DNA of 64,000 nucleotides from JAKZVK01 sp965237575 (GTDB lineage: Bacteria; Acidobacteriota; Terriglobia; Bryobacterales; UBA6623). Position numbers and translations under genes: made by a program. Location: positions 2,108,001 to 2,172,000 of the forward strand of contig CBDEGI010000004.1 in NCBI GenBank assembly GCA_965237575.1, written 5' to 3'. Below, piece by piece: positions 36,874 through 47,050 of this stretch (positions are counted from its first letter, which is position 1; the number at the start of each line of letters is the position of its first letter). The notes beneath the pieces were generated by a model, which did no database searches, was not told where the DNA came from, and worked only from the letters and a program-made list of their open reading frames with translations.

Positions 36874-39800
36874 CTAGAACTGGAGCTTCAAGCCGAACTG
36901 AATGATGCGCATGTCCTGTCGGGTGCCGCGAATCTCTCCAACTCGAGATCCGTCCGGCGTGATCACATCCGAAGAGGAATACGACAGCCCGGTAGGGTTA
37001 CGGAAGTACGGTGTATTCAACGCGTTGTAGTACTCAGAGCGGAACTGTAGATTGAACGTCTCCGTGAGCCGGAAGTTCTTGAAGAGACCGAAATCGATTC
37101 TCCTCTGCCCCGGTGAGTCCAACACTTGATAGCCCAAGGTGCCGAAGCGACACAGATCCATCCGCTCCGGAATCCGGCACGTGACGCGCCCGAAGGCCTC
37201 TGGGCGGTACCACAACTTCCGGTTCTGACCATCGAAGTGCGGCTCGCCCACGAGGTCCGGCCGCGGGCTCTCCTCACGAACATTCAAGTCACCCCGGCTG
37301 CCGGTTAGGCGGTAGGGGAAGCCGGTGCGCAACGACACGATCCCGTTCGACTGCCAGCCGCCGATGACGTGCTTCAGCGCTCCCGGAAGGTTGCTCCCAG
37401 GCATGTCCCAGACGAAGTTCGCGACCATGTAGTGCCGCTGGTCAAACGCTAGCCGGCCACGATCGCAGTGGCGGCAGAGCCGCGGTTGCTGAATATTCGC
37501 ACCCTGGTTGCCGCCCGCTTCGCCGTCGCCGTGCGTCTTGGAATAGGTGTAGGCGACGCCAAAGGTGATCCCTGCCGAGTAGCGCTTCTTCAGCTCCATC
37601 TGCAAGCCGTGGTGAAAGGCGTTCTGGTAGGTATCCAGATAGCGCACGGTCGACAGGTTCTGCACGCCAAGCTCCGGCGTGGCCGGGTCGTAGAATCGCG
37701 GGAAGGGCCGATTCGCTTGGATGTTGGTATCGTCCGACGGCGCGGGCGAGTTCCAGTTCCGCATGCTGTTGCCGACGTGGCGCATCGCGTGGCCCACATA
37801 GCCAACGGTCAACTGTGTGTTATACCCCACATCCCGCTGGATGTCGAAGCTCCACTTCCACATGTCGCCATCCTTCGTTTTCGGGTTGACCGCCACCGTG
37901 TTGACAGGGTTCCCGAGGTTGCTGGGAAGTGCGCCGACGTTGTCCAGGAACGGGTCGTCGAGCCGCATCGTTGTTTCGGAACCGCCGCGTTCGCACGGTG
38001 TGTTCGGTGCCGTCCAGGCCGGTGAGCATCAGCGTCTGTGCTACGTCCACGGACTGGATGAACTCCGTCGCAGCGGCCAACGGGGGATTCAGGTTCAGAA
38101 TCGACCAGTTGTTCCAGTGCATGAGGTTGTCGAAATAACCCGCGCCGACTCGCACCACCCACTTCTCCGATGGCCGATAGGCGATACCCAGCCGCGGCAT
38201 GAAGAAGCGAACGTCCTGGTGGAACAGCTTGACGTCCCCGCCCCCCGGACCCACCGCCGGCGGTCCCATGGTGGGGATATCGATTCCCGTTTCCGGATCG
38301 ATAAACCCGCCGTTGCCGACGGCCGTGCCCGGCGCGTGGTTCTCATTCGGGAACAGGACCGTCCGCAAGAAACCAAGACGGTCGCGGATGTTCCCATCGT
38401 AGTCAAACCGGAAGCCCATGTTGATGGTCAGCCGCGGACTAAACTTCCAGTCATCCTGGATGTAGTAACCCTGGCGGATGGCAACCGGGCTGGTGATAGC
38501 GACCCCTTCGGGCGTCTCCGTCGATTCAGGAATGCCCATCAGGAACGAGGCATGGTTGAGGCCCGTCTCGTTACCGCCCCAACGTACCCGGCCGCGGCCT
38601 AGGTTCGCGGCCCCGTCGTGCATCGTCAGCCGGTAGACTTCGCCGCCCATCTTCAGGTTGTGAGAACCCTTGATGATCGACAGATGGTTGCCGATCTGCT
38701 GGTTGTTGGGGTTGTTGTACTCACGGCCGTCGCTGACGTTGTAGAGACTCAGGTTGGGGTAGCCGTGCTCGTCGGTATCAAGCTGGCGCCCCGAGCCCGC
38801 CACGATGTGGAACGGCCCGATGCCAAGACCCGGCATGTTGAAGCTATCGTCGCCCGTCCGGGGACTCCTGCTGCCCCGGCTAAACTCTTGAAAGCCAAAC
38901 CGGAACTCGTTGATCATGTTCTGGCTGAACGTATGGATCCACTGCGTGGCGACGTTGTAGGTGTCCGCCTCCCGGAAGGTCTCGAAATTCTCGTTCAAGG
39001 TAGGTCTATCATCGTTGACGATCGAGACGGCAAGCCGTCCAAAGATGCGATCCTTGTCGCTGAAGTGGTGGTCCACCTTCGTGAAGTACTGATCCACCTT
39101 CAAAGGCCTGACTATGCCCTGGCGCTTCGTGAAATCCAACGGGTCTGGCTGACGGAAGTCGGCACGGGACACGATCGGCAAGATGTTGTCCCGAATTCCG
39201 GGGTGGATGCGACTCGACGGGATGACGTTATTGGGGAACGGCTCGCCCGTGAAGGGATCGTAAATCACAATCGGCGCGCGGAGGCCCCCGCCGGTCCGAA
39301 TGGAGCCCGGCAACAGTTCCGAGAAGTCTCCCCCCCCGAAATGAATCGTGAGGAAAGAATCCTTCCGACACATTCTTGGTTCGCTCCCGGCGCGCTTCCC
39401 AGTCAAACATCCAGAACGTCTTGTTCTTGACGATGGGCCCGCTCACAACGAAACCGAAGGTGTTGCGGATACGCTGGTTGGCCTCCCGGCGCTCGTCGGC
39501 CGCCCGTTCAAAGTTGAGGAAGTAGGGCTCGGCGTCCAAGGCGTTGTTGCGCAGGAAGTGGAAGAGCGTCCCGTGCAACTCGTTGGTGCCGCTCTTGAGC
39601 GTGATGTTGGTGACGGCGCCACCGCCGAAGCCTACTTCGGCTGAGAAGGAACTCGTTTGCAGCTTGAACTCCTCGATCGCCTCGATCGAGGGCACGAACG
39701 GGGTGACCGAGCGACGCACATCGGCAGTGTCCGTGCCGTCGAGGGTGACCACTTGGTGAAGCTCCCGCACGCCATTGGCGCTCACCGAATAGCTGCCTTC

Positions 39801-40423
39801 GGGGATGTAGCCGCCGTCACCGCGATTCATGCCGGAGCGCTGGCCAAACTGCACGCCCGGCACCAGGACGGCTAGCTGGACGATGTTGCGGCCGTTCAGC
39901 GGCAACTCGACGATGCGCCGGTTTTCGATCACGCTGCCGACCGTGGCGTTCTCGGTGTTGAGCGTGATCGCGTCGGCGGCGACTTCGATGGTCTCGGTGA
40001 TGTCGCCGACCTCCATCGCGAAGTCGGTCCGAACCTGCGCCGTGGTTGCCACGCGGACGCCGCTCATCGACTGTGTCTTGAAGCCGTCCAACTCACAACG
40101 GACTTCGTAGTTGCCCACCGGCACGTACGAGAAGCGGTAGTTGCCGGTTTCGTTGGTAGTCACGGTTGTGGTGATACCCGTGTCGATGTTCGTCATGGTC
40201 ACCGTCGCGCCGGGAATGACCGCGCCGGTGGCGTCCGTTACCAGACCCTCAATGGTCTGCGTCGAAGTTCGCTGGCCGTACAGCGGGAGCGCAGGACCAG
40301 CGCGACAAAACTGAAAGACTCTGTTCTTCTGTTAAACCCAGCTGGGATTGACCCAGCAGCAGCCTGCGACCAGCGCGACAAAACTGAAAGACTCTGCAAC
40401 TTCTTCTGTTAAACCCAAACATA
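36874..40423 (-). pseudogene. Oar-like TonB-dependent receptor with regulatory domain, frameshifted
   Basis: Three reading frames together encode one outer-membrane receptor of about 1,150 residues. The N-terminus has a carboxypeptidase-regulatory-like domain (IEGLVTDATGAVIPGATVTM, GNYRFSYVPVGNYEV). The plug follows (VVTLDGTDTADVRR), then a long beta barrel ending in GLKLQF. Frame changes occur near 37965, at the G8 tract at 39332-39339, and in the signal peptide near 40290, where a duplicated segment (40296-40418) also lies. Removing one duplicated copy and adding one base gives a good signal (ESFSFVALVLALPLYGQ). Such receptors in Acidobacteria take up large or complex substrates. Function is lost unless the shifts are assembly errors. 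Confidence 0.85.
40296..40418. repeat. Direct duplication in the TonB receptor signal region (period 73)
   Basis: Bases 40296-40341 recur at 40369-40418; the second copy carries a 4-bp insertion (CAAC). The repeated segment encodes the start of the signal peptide, so the duplication scrambles it. Confidence 0.9.
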
Positions 40424-40762
40424 GTTAGTTAGACCTCTAGCTAGATTCTTTGGTTGTCGGCTGCGGAAGTAGCACAAGCCTGGGATTGACAGGCCCCCTG
40501 AGTCTGACACCCTAGGTCTGCCGCCCCGAAACCAAAGCTTGGAAGAAGATACCACACGACCGAGTCGGGAATCAAGCGATCTGAGTCCGGGTACTCTGGG
40601 GCTGTTCCTCTGAAGTCAGAGGCGCTTTCCGATCGGGTGGCCAAGAGCCTGCGACGAACCGGCCGGGAGTGCAGGGGCCGGCCTGAGAGCAGCCCGCGGA
40701 GTTGTCAGTGCCGAGCCGCCGGCTACAGGCAATCGGCAGACTGGCGCGGCTTGTGCCCTACG
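40424..40762. other. Intergenic region between divergent receptor and methyltransferase genes
   Basis: I see no gene. Promoters for the TonB receptor and the TrmH-like gene should lie here, but no confident pair of boxes was found. Confidence 0.5.
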
Positions 40763-41383
40763 ATGGTGGGGATGGAAGCGTTCCCTTTTCGGGCTTTGAC
40801 GCAGGCCGGGCCGTATGAGTCCATCGGGCGCATCCCGGTGGACCTGGTGCTGACGCAGGCCGGGCCGTATGAGTCCATCGGGCGCATCCCGGTGGACCTG
40901 GTGCTCGATCGCGTGCGCAGTCTCTACAACGTCGGGGCGTTCTTCCGCTCGGCGGACGCGGCCGGGATCGGCAAGCTCTACCTGACGGGGTACACGGGAC
41001 ACCCCCCGCACCCGGGTATCGCCAAAACCGCGCTGGGCGCGGAGGAGTCGGTCGAATGGGAGCATCGGCCGGAGGGGGCCCCGTTGCTCGAGTCGTTGCG
41101 CGCCGAGGAGCGTGAGATTGCGGCGATCGAGACGTCGGTGCACTCGGTCGACCTCTACGACTGGCAGCCGCGCTTCCCGGTGTGCGTGGTGTTCGGCAAC
41201 GAGGTGGATGGGGTGTCGCCCGAGATTTCCGGGTTCGCCGATGTACACATTCGCATCCCGATGCTGGGTGTGAAGCAGTCGCTGAACGTGGCGGTGGCGG
41301 GCGGCGTGGTGCTGTATGAGTTGTTGCGCAAGTACCGTCGCTTGCACAACGCGGCGGCGCCCTCGGCAGAGCCATCGCGCTAG
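40763..41383 (+). CDS. TrmH/SpoU-family RNA methyltransferase with in-frame duplication
   Basis: A SPOUT-fold 2'-O-methyltransferase acting on tRNA or rRNA. Motif 1 is LDRVRSLYNVGAFFRSADA, motif 2 VVFGNEVDGVSPEI, motif 3 IPMLGVKQSLNVAVAGGVV, so the knot and active-site residues are complete. The N-terminus is odd: an 18-residue segment starting LTQAGPYESIGRIPVDL is present twice, encoded by a perfect 54-bp tandem duplication (40796-40849 and 40850-40903, one base different). The last residues of the unit form the first beta strand, so the extra copy would be an N-terminal appendage. ATG 40763 is chosen; ATG 40772 is an alternative. Confidence 0.88.
   Translation: MVGMEAFPFRALTQAGPYESIGRIPVDLVLTQAGPYESIGRIPVDLVLDRVRSLYNVGAFFRSADAAGIGKLYLTGYTGHPPHPGIAKTALGAEESVEWEHRPEGAPLLESLRAEEREIAAIETSVHSVDLYDWQPRFPVCVVFGNEVDGVSPEISGFADVHIRIPMLGVKQSLNVAVAGGVVLYELLRKYRRLHNAAAPSAEPSR
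40796..40903 (+). repeat. 54-bp tandem duplication, in frame
   Basis: Two adjacent 54-bp units differ only at the first base (TTG versus CTG codon). Because 54 is a multiple of three the methyltransferase gene stays open. Confidence 0.95.
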
Positions 41384-41525
41384 AGAAGGCGGTTACCCGC
41401 TCTCGTGTCGCCCGGTGGCCCGCGGCGGGCTGTGCGAAGCAGAGCCTAAAAAGATCCGGCTTGACCTGGCTTCTGGTTTTCCAGCAAACTACGGAGCCCG
41501 GCCAAGGGTGGAATGAGGATCGTTC

Positions 41526-42521
41526 ATGCGAAGTAAGACGCTGGTCGCACGCATTTTCCAGAACAAGGAGTTCGAGTCGCAGGCTCGCAGCCAGGGGCTC
41601 GCGGACCTGGCCAAGTTGACCGACGTCGAGACCTACACGCAGCGGGACATGACCGAGGAACATGCCGCGGGCGTGGTGGCGGTGATCGCCGACTCGGCGC
41701 TGTTCCACCGCAGTTTCTATGAGGCGGCGAAAGACCTGCGCATCATCTCGCGCTGGGGGGTGGGCTACGACAAGGTGAATGTCGACATTGCGACCGAACT
41801 CGGCGTCATCATCACGGTTTCACCGGTGCACATGGACACGGTCGCCGAGTACGCCATCGCCCAATGGATGGCGACGCTCAAGCGGGTGTACACCCTCAAC
41901 CGACTTTCGCACGACGGCGACTTCTCGATCATCCGCACCTACGATGCGCAGGGCTCGACGCTGGGGCTCTACGGGTTTGGGCGGATCGGCCAACAGATGG
42001 CGCTGCGGGCCAAACCACTGCTGGGCGAACACGGCCGGCTGCTCGTCTATGATGTGCGTCCGGATATCCAGGAGCTGGCGCGGCAGTTCGGGGCTGAGGC
42101 GGTCGGGAGTCCGCTCGACCTGTTTCGCGAATGCGATACCGTCTCGCTGCATGTGTCGGGCGACGAGACGATCGTCGGATACGATGAACTCCGCGCCATG
42201 CAGCCGCACGCCTCTTTGATCAATCCGTCGCGCGGCAACCTTGTCGATGACGAGGCCGTTCACCGCGCGATTAGCGAAGACCTGCTGTGCTATTACGTGG
42301 TCGACGATCCGGTGAACGGCCCGCGCGAGATCCACAAAGGGCATCCGCGCGTCATCTGCACGAACCACAACGGCGGGATTACCGTCGAGTCAACGATTCG
42401 TCTGGATCGTCAGACGTTCGAACAGGTGACTGACGCTATTCAGGGGCGTAGGCCGAACCACATATTGAATCCCGAGGTGCTCGATCATCCAAGGGTGCGC
42501 GGCTTCCTCGGGCAGGACTAA
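41526..42521 (+). CDS. D-2-hydroxyacid dehydrogenase
   Basis: A 331-residue NAD-dependent dehydrogenase of the D-isomer-specific family (phosphoglycerate dehydrogenase-like). Visible elements: IISRWGVGYDKVNV, the nucleotide-binding loop LGLYGFGRIGQQM, the catalytic Arg region LINPSRGNLVDDEAV, Glu in VDDPVNGPREI and His in CTNHNGG. Length is normal for the short form without an ACT domain. It lies 164 bp upstream of an HpaI-type aldolase on the same strand. A dehydrogenase and a 2-keto acid aldolase would fit sugar-acid breakdown, but this is inference. Confidence 0.88.
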   Translation: MRSKTLVARIFQNKEFESQARSQGLADLAKLTDVETYTQRDMTEEHAAGVVAVIADSALFHRSFYEAAKDLRIISRWGVGYDKVNVDIATELGVIITVSPVHMDTVAEYAIAQWMATLKRVYTLNRLSHDGDFSIIRTYDAQGSTLGLYGFGRIGQQMALRAKPLLGEHGRLLVYDVRPDIQELARQFGAEAVGSPLDLFRECDTVSLHVSGDETIVGYDELRAMQPHASLINPSRGNLVDDEAVHRAISEDLLCYYVVDDPVNGPREIHKGHPRVICTNHNGGITVESTIRLDRQTFEQVTDAIQGRRPNHILNPEVLDHPRVRGFLGQD

Positions 42522-42581
42522 GTACACCGTATCGTGAATAGGGTCAGGTATCTGAGCGGGGCATCCGCCGCCATTCCGGGT

Positions 42582-42607
42582 GGGCGGGCACGGAGGCCCG
42601 CCCCTAC
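42582..42607. repeat. Interspersed GTAGGGGC repeat copy
   Basis: A reverse-orientation copy of the family (GGCGGGCACGGAGGCCCGCC then CCTACA) lies between the dehydrogenase and aldolase genes. It could form a hairpin in the transcript. Confidence 0.75.
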
Positions 42608-42685
42608 ATAACAAACTTGAAATGTAACCGTATTTGCGAAACACACTGCTAAGCGATCGAACCACGAAGGAAGAAAGGCAAAGCG

Positions 42686-43429
42686 ATGAAGAATCCGATC
42701 CGCGAAACCCTGGCCGCCGGCAAGCCCAGTGTTGGCTCGTGGCTGAACCTGGGCTCCCCGCTGGCCGCGGAGGTGATGGCCGCCGCCGGCTACCCTTGGC
42801 TGGCGGTCGATGCTGAACACACCTACTACGACATGGAATCGATCGCCCACATGTTCCGAGCCATCGAAGCCCGCGGAGCGGTTCCGCTGGTCCGCGCCTG
42901 GGACCATGACCCGGTCACTATCGCGCGGCTGCTCGACGCAGGAGCTTGGGGCATCTGCTTTCCGCATTTCAGCACACCCGAGCAGGCCGAAAGGGTGGCC
43001 CGGGCGATGCGCTATCCGCCGGTCGGCACCCGCTCGGTCGGCACGGGGCGCTGTCTGACGATCTCGCCGGACTACCGCAAGATCGCCAACGACCTGGTGC
43101 TGTGTATTCCGCAGATCGAGGACCTCGAGGGTATCGAGAATGCGGAGGCTATCGCCCGGGTAGAAGGCGTCGACGTGGGGTTCCTGGGCCCGGCCGATCT
43201 GGCGATGTCGATGGGAGTCGAGATGGGGCATCCCGATCACGAAGCGGCGTTGCAGCGGTTCCGCGAAGGCTGCAAGCGCGCCGGCAAACCCTCGGGGATA
43301 CCGGTCGCGGACGGGGCCACGGCGCGTCGCCGCATCGAGGAAGGGTTTCAGTTCATCGACCTGACCAATGACACATCGTTCCTGCGGACAACGGCTGCGA
43401 AGGCTTTGTCGGATGCGGTGGGCGGGTAG
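42686..43429 (+). CDS. HpcH/HpaI family aldolase
   Basis: A 247-residue class II pyruvate aldolase that splits or forms 2-keto-3-deoxy acids with a divalent metal. Family features: VGSWLNLGSPLAAEVMAAAG, WLAVDAEHTYYD, GAVPLVRAW, QIEDLEGIENAEAI with its metal Glu, and VGFLGPADLAMSMG with its metal Asp. It begins at ATG 42686. Upstream lies a D-2-hydroxyacid dehydrogenase in the same direction. Exact substrate (for example 2-keto-3-deoxyrhamnonate or 4-hydroxy-2-oxoheptanedioate) cannot be set by eye. Confidence 0.9.
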   Translation: MKNPIRETLAAGKPSVGSWLNLGSPLAAEVMAAAGYPWLAVDAEHTYYDMESIAHMFRAIEARGAVPLVRAWDHDPVTIARLLDAGAWGICFPHFSTPEQAERVARAMRYPPVGTRSVGTGRCLTISPDYRKIANDLVLCIPQIEDLEGIENAEAIARVEGVDVGFLGPADLAMSMGVEMGHPDHEAALQRFREGCKRAGKPSGIPVADGATARRRIEEGFQFIDLTNDTSFLRTTAAKALSDAVGG

Positions 43430-43581
43430 ATACAGATCTCGGCTATCGCAGCCCCCGCATCCTGCGCAGTTTGTAGCCCGCAGCTAGGGCTCGCGGCCAC
43501 CGCGGACTTCCGTCCGCGGCTCGGAAGTGGCGGGTCGAGGCGGCGGTGGGGGTTGGGGCCGCAGCGTGGTTGCGGGTTTGG

Positions 43582-43609
43582 GCGCGCGGGTTCACACCCC
43601 CGCCTCTGT
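43582..43609. repeat. Dispersed GCGCGCGGGTTCACACCC repeat
   Basis: The string matches 36720-36747 except for one or two bases. It lies in the 280-bp gene-free gap before uvrB, which also carries a GCGGACTTCCGTCCGC palindrome near 43503. Confidence 0.7.
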
Positions 43610-43709
43610 TGTGGCGGGTCGATGCGGATGCGCTAGGCTAGGGCGCTGGTAGAATTAGTTCAGCCCGCAGCTTCGTCGGCGCGGGTTCTCCCCCAGGCTT
43701 CCCCCATCG

Positions 43710-45713
43710 ATGGCTTTCCGGCTCGCTTCTACGTATGAACCGCGAGGCGATCAGACGACCGCCATCGAGCAGCTCGTGCGCGGCGTGCGCGACGCCGAGG
43801 CGCACCAGGTGCTGCTCGGCGTAACGGGTTCGGGCAAGACCTTCACCATGGCCAAGGTCATCGAGGCCATGGAGCGTCCGACCTTGGTGCTGGCCCACAA
43901 CAAGACGCTGGCGGCGCAGCTCTACCACGAGTTCAAGAGCTTCTTTCCCGAGAATGCCGTCGAGTACTTCGTCAGCTACTACGACTACTATCAGCCCGAA
44001 GCCTACCTCCCTGCTTCCGACACGTACATCGAGAAGGAAGCCACCATCAACGACGAGCTCGACAAGCTACGGCTGTCGGCGACGCGTTCACTTTTCGAGC
44101 GGCGCGATTGCATCATCGTCGCCAGCGTGAGCTGCATCTACGGACTCGGCTCGCCCGACGCCTACTACGGCATGCTGCTGATGCTCGAAAAGGGCCAGAC
44201 GATTTCTCGCGAAGAGATCACCAAGCAACTCGTCAGGATCCTTTATCAACGTCGCGACGGGGAGTTCAAACGAGGCGCCTTCCGCGTCATCGGTGACGTG
44301 ATCGAGGTCTACCCAACGTACGACGATTACGCCTATCGCATCGAGCTGTGGGGTAACGAGATCGAGAGCCTCTCGCAGATTGATCCCTTGACGGCGCAGG
44401 TTCGCCAGACGTATGTGCGTCTGCCGGTCTATCCGGCGAGCCACTACGTCATGTCGGACGATACGAAAGAGCAGGCGATCGAGTCGATTCTCAAGGAACT
44501 CGATTGGTGGAACGCCGAGCAGCACAAGATCGGCAAGCCCCTCGAAGCCCAGCGTCTGTCCCAACGCACGCAGTTCGACATCGAGATGATGCGCGAGGTC
44601 GGCTACTGCTATGGGGTCGAGAACTACTCGCGCCACTTCTCCGGACGCCTGCCGGGCGAGCCGCCGCCTACGCTGCTTGACTACGTCCCGCAGGATTCGT
44701 TGGTCTTCATCGATGAGAGCCACCAGACGATCCCGCAGTTGCGCGCCATGTATCACGGCGACCGCTCGCGCAAGACCGTGCTGGTGGAGCACGGCTTCCG
44801 GCTGCCGAGCGCACTCGATAACCGCCCGCTGACGTTCGAAGAGTTCGGGCACCGGGTGAATCAGCTTGTGTATGTTTCGGCGACGCCGAGACCGTACGAA
44901 CTGACCAAAGCGGCGGGCGTGGTAGTGGAGCAGGTGATCCGGCCCACCGGGCTGCTCGATCCGGAAGTGGACGTGCGTCCCGTGAAGGGTCAAGTGGACG
45001 ACCTGCTCGGAGAGATCCGCCGGCGAGAGGAGTTGAATGAGCGGGTGCTCGTGACGACTCTCACCAAGAGAATGGCGGAGGATTTATCAGAATATTACAC
45101 CGAGGCCGGCGTGAAATGCCGCTATCTGCACTCGGAGATCGATACACTAGAGCGGGTCAAGCATCTGCGCGACCTGCGCCGGGGCGAGTACGACGTCCTG
45201 ATCGGCGTGAACCTGCTGCGCGAGGGCTTGGACCTGCCGGAGGTGTCACTGGTTGCCATTCTCGACGCCGACAAAGAGGGATTTCTGCGTTCAGCGGGGT
45301 CGCTCATCCAGACCATCGGCCGCGCGGCGCGACACGTGAGCGGTAGGGCCGTGCTCTACGCTGACCGCATGACGGACAGCATGAAACAGGCGATCGACGA
45401 AACGAACCGGCGGCGGGCCCTGCAGAGCCAGTACAACGACGCCAACGGGATCACGCCCGAGTCGATCTCGAAGCCCGTCGAGATGAGCCTCGCGCGCATC
45501 GTCGAGGCGGATTATATGGACGTCCCCCTCGAGGACGAAACGACGGAGTTGCCCGCCAATCCGGAAGAGATGACACGCTTGGTCGAGCAACTCGAGACCC
45601 GGATGCGGGAAGCCGCCAAGATCTTCGAGTTCGAGAAGGCCGCGAAGCTCCGTGATCGCATCAAGGCGCTGAAGACCGGCGATCTGGCCGGAGCAATCAA
45701 GGCGGACGCGTGA
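43710..45713 (+). CDS. uvrB: Excinuclease ABC subunit B
   Basis: A 667-residue DNA helicase-like protein of nucleotide excision repair, which loads onto damaged DNA with UvrA and recruits UvrC. All landmarks are present: Walker A GVTGSGKTFTM, the beta-hairpin region VSYYDYYQPEAYLP, the DEAD-type box VFIDESHQT, helicase motif VLIGVNLLREGLDLPEV, QTIGRAARH, and the C-terminal UVR motif (EKAAKLRDRIKAL). Length is typical. Its stop overlaps the GTG of the following gene (GTGA), so the two are translationally coupled. Confidence 0.98.
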   Translation: MAFRLASTYEPRGDQTTAIEQLVRGVRDAEAHQVLLGVTGSGKTFTMAKVIEAMERPTLVLAHNKTLAAQLYHEFKSFFPENAVEYFVSYYDYYQPEAYLPASDTYIEKEATINDELDKLRLSATRSLFERRDCIIVASVSCIYGLGSPDAYYGMLLMLEKGQTISREEITKQLVRILYQRRDGEFKRGAFRVIGDVIEVYPTYDDYAYRIELWGNEIESLSQIDPLTAQVRQTYVRLPVYPASHYVMSDDTKEQAIESILKELDWWNAEQHKIGKPLEAQRLSQRTQFDIEMMREVGYCYGVENYSRHFSGRLPGEPPPTLLDYVPQDSLVFIDESHQTIPQLRAMYHGDRSRKTVLVEHGFRLPSALDNRPLTFEEFGHRVNQLVYVSATPRPYELTKAAGVVVEQVIRPTGLLDPEVDVRPVKGQVDDLLGEIRRREELNERVLVTTLTKRMAEDLSEYYTEAGVKCRYLHSEIDTLERVKHLRDLRRGEYDVLIGVNLLREGLDLPEVSLVAILDADKEGFLRSAGSLIQTIGRAARHVSGRAVLYADRMTDSMKQAIDETNRRRALQSQYNDANGITPESISKPVEMSLARIVEADYMDVPLEDETTELPANPEEMTRLVEQLETRMREAAKIFEFEKAAKLRDRIKALKTGDLAGAIKADA

Positions 45714-46543
45714 TCACGGTAGGGCTCATCGGACCCGGCCGCGTTGGCAGTACCCTCGTTACCCTGCTTCCCCGGGATCGGTTCCGGTTGGATCTCATCC
45801 TCTCCCACAACTTCGTCTCCGCCCGCCGCGCCGTGCGGTTGCTCGAGATGGGCGAGCCGACCGACGACCCCGAAGACTTGGTCGGGTGTGACGTCGTTCT
45901 GATTGCGGCGCCCGATGAGGCGTTGGAGTCGGTTGTCGAACGGTTGGCCGGCGTCAGCTTCCGCTATCAAGGAAAGGTCGTCTTGCACACCAGTGGGTCG
46001 TTGTCGAGCGCGGTCCTGCAGCCTCTCTCTGCTCTCGGCGCCGCCACCGGGTCGATGCATCCGCTGTACGTTTTCCAGAAGCCGGTGCTCTCGCTGGCAG
46101 GGGTTCACTTCACCGTGGAAGGGGGGCCGGTGGCCTCGCAGATGGCGCGGCTCATGATTCAAGCCTGGGACGCGGAGTTCCAATTGGTCCGGCCCGAGCA
46201 TAAAGTCCGCCATGCCATCGCGGGGTCGATGGTGACAGATCTGCTGACGGGCCTGCTCGAGGGTGCGGTACAGCAGATGATGCAGGGCGGCTTTCCGCGC
46301 AAGCGGGCGCTGCATGCGGTGTCGAAGATCCTCGACGTCACGCTGAAGGAATACACTCGGGCGGGACGCAACAGCAAACCGGGGCCGTTGCTGCAAGGGG
46401 CGATCGAACGGGCTCGCGGCGACTTGTCCGCTCTGCAACGCGTGGACCCGACGGCTGCGCAAGACTACCGCAACCGCGCGAGCGAGACGTTGCGTCTTCT
46501 CAAGCGGGACGGCTATGAGTCGCGTTTGCTCGAGGAATTGTAG
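45710..46543 (+). CDS. Rossmann-like and DUF2520 domain protein
   Basis: A 277-residue protein beginning at GTG 45710 within the uvrB stop. The N-terminal half is a Rossmann fold (VGLIGPGRVGSTLVTLL, VVLIAAPDEALESVVERL); the C-terminal half is the helical DUF2520 domain (GSMHPLYVFQKP, HAIAGSMVTDLL, GPLLQGAIERARGDLSAL). The overall layout resembles NADP-dependent ProC-like oxidoreductases, but the reaction is not known. Coupling to uvrB may only reflect gene packing. Confidence 0.85.
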   Translation: MITVGLIGPGRVGSTLVTLLPRDRFRLDLILSHNFVSARRAVRLLEMGEPTDDPEDLVGCDVVLIAAPDEALESVVERLAGVSFRYQGKVVLHTSGSLSSAVLQPLSALGAATGSMHPLYVFQKPVLSLAGVHFTVEGGPVASQMARLMIQAWDAEFQLVRPEHKVRHAIAGSMVTDLLTGLLEGAVQQMMQGGFPRKRALHAVSKILDVTLKEYTRAGRNSKPGPLLQGAIERARGDLSALQRVDPTAAQDYRNRASETLRLLKRDGYESRLLEEL

Positions 46544-46695
46544 GGAAGAGGTATAGGACCGCCATGCCGCGTGGATCGCTACGTTTGCCGTCTCCGGAGC
46601 CTTCGGGGGATGTGCCGCGGATTCCTGCCGAGGCCGTAACACGCGGCCCGATGACGCGAGGGGCGGCAGACGTGGCTGTTGGCAGCAGTTCGGCG

Positions 46696-47016
46696 ATGCA
46701 CTTGCTTCTCGTGATGCTCTGCGTCTTATGGCCGCTGGTGGCGCAGGAACCGCCTTGTTCGGCCCCAATCGATCTGAACCAAGCGACCGCTAAGCAGCTC
46801 GAGGCGTTGCCCGGCATAGGGCGCGACCGTGCCGAAATGATCGTCCGCGTTCGTGGTCGTAACGGTCACTACAAGTCGGTCGAAGAGCTGTGGGCGTTGC
46901 CGCGGTTGACCAAGAAGCAGTTTGCGGTGCTAAGGAAATGTCTTACGGTGAGTGACCCGACCCGAGCGCCCCAGCCTGGCAATGTGCGGGCCAACGCGCC
47001 GCAACCCAAAAACTAA
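46696..47016 (+). CDS. ComEA-like helix-hairpin-helix protein
   Basis: A 106-residue exported DNA-binding-type protein. ATG 46696 starts a clear signal peptide (MHLLLVMLCVLWPLVAQ); the frame is open from ATG 46564, but the extra 44 residues look unstructured. The HhH pair is IDLNQATAKQLEALPGIG and KSVEELWALPRLTKKQ, as in ComEA, which binds DNA during uptake. No competence genes are nearby. It lacks the membrane anchor plus SLBB domain of full-length ComEA. Confidence 0.8.
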   Translation: MHLLLVMLCVLWPLVAQEPPCSAPIDLNQATAKQLEALPGIGRDRAEMIVRVRGRNGHYKSVEELWALPRLTKKQFAVLRKCLTVSDPTRAPQPGNVRANAPQPKN

Positions 47017-47050
47017 CTGGGGCTAGAAGCCTTTGAAGGTCGTTATGGTC

